A stretch of 41,269 nucleotides of DNA from Moduliflexus sp964602655 (GTDB taxonomy: Bacteria > Moduliflexota > Moduliflexia > Moduliflexales > Moduliflexaceae). The position numbers and the translations under genes are program-made. Below, one piece after another: positions 39,351 to 41,269 of the stretch (position 1 is its first letter; every line of letters begins with the position of its first letter). The notes under the pieces were generated by a model. The model made no database searches, was not told the DNA's origin, and was given only the letters and a program-made list of their open reading frames with translations. Where the stretch lies: the NCBI GenBank assembly GCA_964602655.1, contig CAZRSF010000060.1, positions 1 through 41,269 on the forward strand, written 5' to 3'.

Positions 39351-41174
39351 ATGACGAATACTCAACCCAAAGCCTCGATTTTAGTCGTTGATGATACGCC
39401 AGCGAATGTACGCCTGCTCATGGGTTTATTAGGCGAGCGCGGGTATCATGTCAGACCGGCGACCGACGGCGCGTATGCGCTATCCACCGCGAGCGCCGAA
39501 CCGCCGGATGTGATTTTGTTAGACATCGTCATGCCGCAGATGGACGGCTATCAGGTCTGCGAGCGGTTGAAAGCCGATGAACGCACCCGCGAGATTCCGG
39601 TCATTTTTATCAGTGCGCGAGACGACACCTTTGATAAGGTCAAGGCGTTTGCGGTCGGCGGCGTGGACTATCTCACCAAACCGATTCAAGCGGCAGAGGC
39701 ATTAGCGCGGATCGAAACCCATTTGGCGCTGCGCAAGCTGCAAACCCATTTGGCCGACGAAGTCAAAGAACGCACCGCGCATTTGCAGCAGGAAATCGTC
39801 GAACGTCAACGCGTCGAACAGAGCTTACGCGCAAGCGAAGCGCAATACCGCGCATTGGCCGAGCAAGCGACCGACGGCATCGGCATTCTTCAACATGAGC
39901 GCGTGGTGTTTGTGAATGCGGCGCTGGCAGAGCTGCTTGGCTCCACGCCGCAGCACTTGTTGGAAAAAACGCCGCTCGAACTCTTTCAGGGCGTCTCTCA
40001 AACCCAATTCGACATCCCGGCGGAACCGCGCTGGCAGACCATCGAATTGGCGCTGAACCGGGATGGTCAGGAACGCTGGATCGAAGAACGCCACAATTTG
40101 ATTTGCTGGGAAGGCGAAGACGCCTTCTTAGTCACGATGCACGACATTACCGAACGCAAGCGCCGCGAGCAGGAGATGCAGACCGAGCGCGAGCGGCTGC
40201 GGCGGGAGAATGTCCGCCTGCGGTCAACGATCCGCGACCGTTACCGGTTCGGCGATCTGATCGGCAAAAGCGAGGCGATGCAAACCGTGTATGAATTGAT
40301 TGCCCAAGCGGCGGCGACGGATGCCAACGTGGTGATTTACGGAGAATCCGGCGTCGGCAAAGATGTCGTCGCGCGCGCGATTCACGGCCTGAGTCAACGC
40401 CGCAAAAAGCCGTATATCGCGGTCAATTGCGGAAGCATTGTCGAAACGCTCTTCGAAAGCGAATTTTTCGGGTATCGTAAAGGCGCGTTTACCGGGGCGC
40501 TGCGCGATAAAGCCGGCTTTTTCGATGCCGCGCATGGCGGGACGCTGTTTTTAGACGAAGTCGGGGAATTGAATCTCCTCATGCAGGCCAAACTGCTGCG
40601 GGCTATCGAAACGAAAAGCTACATCCCGGTCGGCGATCAGAACGCGAAGCAGGCCGATGTTCGAATTATTGCCGCCACGCACCGCAACCTGAAAGAGCGG
40701 GTGAAAGAAGGATTGATGCGGCAGGATTTTTTCTACCGGATCGCGGTCATTCCGCTGACTGTGCCGCCGTTACGGGAACGGAAAGAGGATATTCCGCTGT
40801 TGGTCGAGTATTTCCTTAAAGAATACAGCGCAGGCGGAGCGCCGCCGAGGCTGCCTGGTAACGTCCTGGATAGGTTTTGCGAGCGCGATTGGCCTGGCAA
40901 TATTCGACAGCTTCAAAATGTCCTGCAACGCTATCTGACGCTGCAACGTTTGGACATTGACGATGACGTGGCCGACACGCATGGAACGCCGGACGGCAAT
41001 CATGCGCCGGCGCCGGACGCCCTCCCGCTCAAAGACGCGCTGGAAGCCTTCGAACGGCAATACATTCTCACCGTATTGAAACAGCAGCAACGACATAAAG
41101 GCAACACCGCCGCCCTGCTCAATATTGACCTGAAGACCCTCTACCGCAAAATAAAAGCCTACCATATTGATTGA
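39351..41174 (+). CDS. Sigma54-dependent response regulator with PAS domain
   Basis: A 607-aa transcription activator. Receiver (1-130, D58 in ILLDIVMPQMDG), coiled coil, PAS (about 155-275), AAA+ domain (about 305-530) and a Fis-type helix-turn-helix (about 560-605, NTAALLNIDLKTLYRKIK). The AAA+ core has Walker A GESGVGKD (V and D where T and E are usual), the sigma54-contact motif GAFTGA, Walker B GGTLFLDEVGE and the arginine finger region. It should hydrolyse ATP to open sigma54 promoters. It is the last gene of the signalling operon; its targets are unknown, and no -24/-12 promoter was identified in the window. Confidence 0.93.
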   Translation: MTNTQPKASILVVDDTPANVRLLMGLLGERGYHVRPATDGAYALSTASAEPPDVILLDIVMPQMDGYQVCERLKADERTREIPVIFISARDDTFDKVKAFAVGGVDYLTKPIQAAEALARIETHLALRKLQTHLADEVKERTAHLQQEIVERQRVEQSLRASEAQYRALAEQATDGIGILQHERVVFVNAALAELLGSTPQHLLEKTPLELFQGVSQTQFDIPAEPRWQTIELALNRDGQERWIEERHNLICWEGEDAFLVTMHDITERKRREQEMQTERERLRRENVRLRSTIRDRYRFGDLIGKSEAMQTVYELIAQAAATDANVVIYGESGVGKDVVARAIHGLSQRRKKPYIAVNCGSIVETLFESEFFGYRKGAFTGALRDKAGFFDAAHGGTLFLDEVGELNLLMQAKLLRAIETKSYIPVGDQNAKQADVRIIAATHRNLKERVKEGLMRQDFFYRIAVIPLTVPPLRERKEDIPLLVEYFLKEYSAGGAPPRLPGNVLDRFCERDWPGNIRQLQNVLQRYLTLQRLDIDDDVADTHGTPDGNHAPAPDALPLKDALEAFERQYILTVLKQQQRHKGNTAALLNIDLKTLYRKIKAYHID

Positions 41175-41269
41175 GCCGCGGATCGCCGATACCCTGTCGG
41201 CGGCGTATGCTGGCGATCTCAGGCGATACGTATCGGGTAGCCGCGCCCGATCTGGGCATCGCTGTGACC
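41175..41269. other. Right edge, unassigned
   Basis: 95 bases after the last stop codon. Contains GC-rich short palindromes (GCCGATACCCTGTCGGC near 41182 and CGATACGTATCG near 41223) but no T tract; no gene start is visible before the edge. Confidence 0.4.

Noticed and set aside
1..41269. tRNA genes, CRISPR arrays, complete insertion sequences
   Set aside because: No cloverleaf-like T-loop motifs, no regularly spaced repeats and no transposase ORF were found by reading both strands; a dedicated search would be more sensitive.

Overview
The window is 41.3 kb of bacterial chromosome, apparently a draft or metagenome scaffold: it has two 10-base N runs (1200-1209 and 20486-20495), both inside genes. 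The gene set is that of a free-living, signalling-rich, Gram-negative-like bacterium: 6S RNA upstream of rny, a CarD regulator next to a PIN/TRAM protein, a chemoreceptor, a CHASE2 adenylate cyclase, a c-di-GMP riboswitch, and very large PAS/GAF hybrid kinases with a sigma54 activator. The affiliation cannot be fixed from sequence alone. The large modular sensors and many dispersed hairpin repeats would suit candidate phylum KSB3 (Modulibacteria) or a deltaproteobacterium-like lineage; this is an inference of low certainty.

Layout. 1-5156 (+): the 3' end of an unknown gene, 6S RNA, rny-ymdB, carD and a PIN/TRAM membrane protein, all RNA-metabolism or transcription housekeeping genes. 5206-8316 (-): four co-oriented genes (TerB-like, cytoplasmic subtilase, HExxH membrane protein, small tail-anchored protein). 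The subtilase tail and the small protein share a cysteine motif I do not recognise. 8453-12300 (+): flavodoxin-fold protein, D-lactate dehydrogenase, tandem class II aldolase, and a DUF1257/DUF2997 pair. 12366-17945 (-): HNH nuclease, PfkB sugar kinase, chemoreceptor, a probable MITE, and a sugar-nucleotide epimerase with a CxxC insertion. 18086-23332 (-): CHASE2 adenylate cyclase, secreted LPP20/FlgT-like protein, metallo-beta-lactamase-fold hydrolase, then an unknown exported protein behind a c-di-GMP-I riboswitch. 23340-24199: AT-rich spacer ending in an apparently structured, terminated leader that abuts an RmlD-like gene (+). 25138-29901 (-): rhodanese lipoprotein, copper ATPase copA, chaperone copZ, cysteine synthase and a TlpA-like thioredoxin. 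30222-41174 (+): four tightly packed signalling genes (1674-aa hybrid kinase, REC-HD-GYP, 999-aa hybrid kinase, REC-PAS-sigma54 activator), probably one operon.

How the parts fit. Second messengers recur. Cyclic di-GMP is sensed by the riboswitch and probably degraded by the HD-GYP protein; cAMP is made by the CHASE2 cyclase. The final operon looks like a phosphorelay whose outputs are c-di-GMP turnover and sigma54-dependent transcription. The copper, rhodanese, thioredoxin and cysteine genes form a metal/thiol group. No tRNA, rRNA, CRISPR array or complete transposon was seen. At least five families of dispersed inverted repeats sit between genes and may affect transcript ends and starts.
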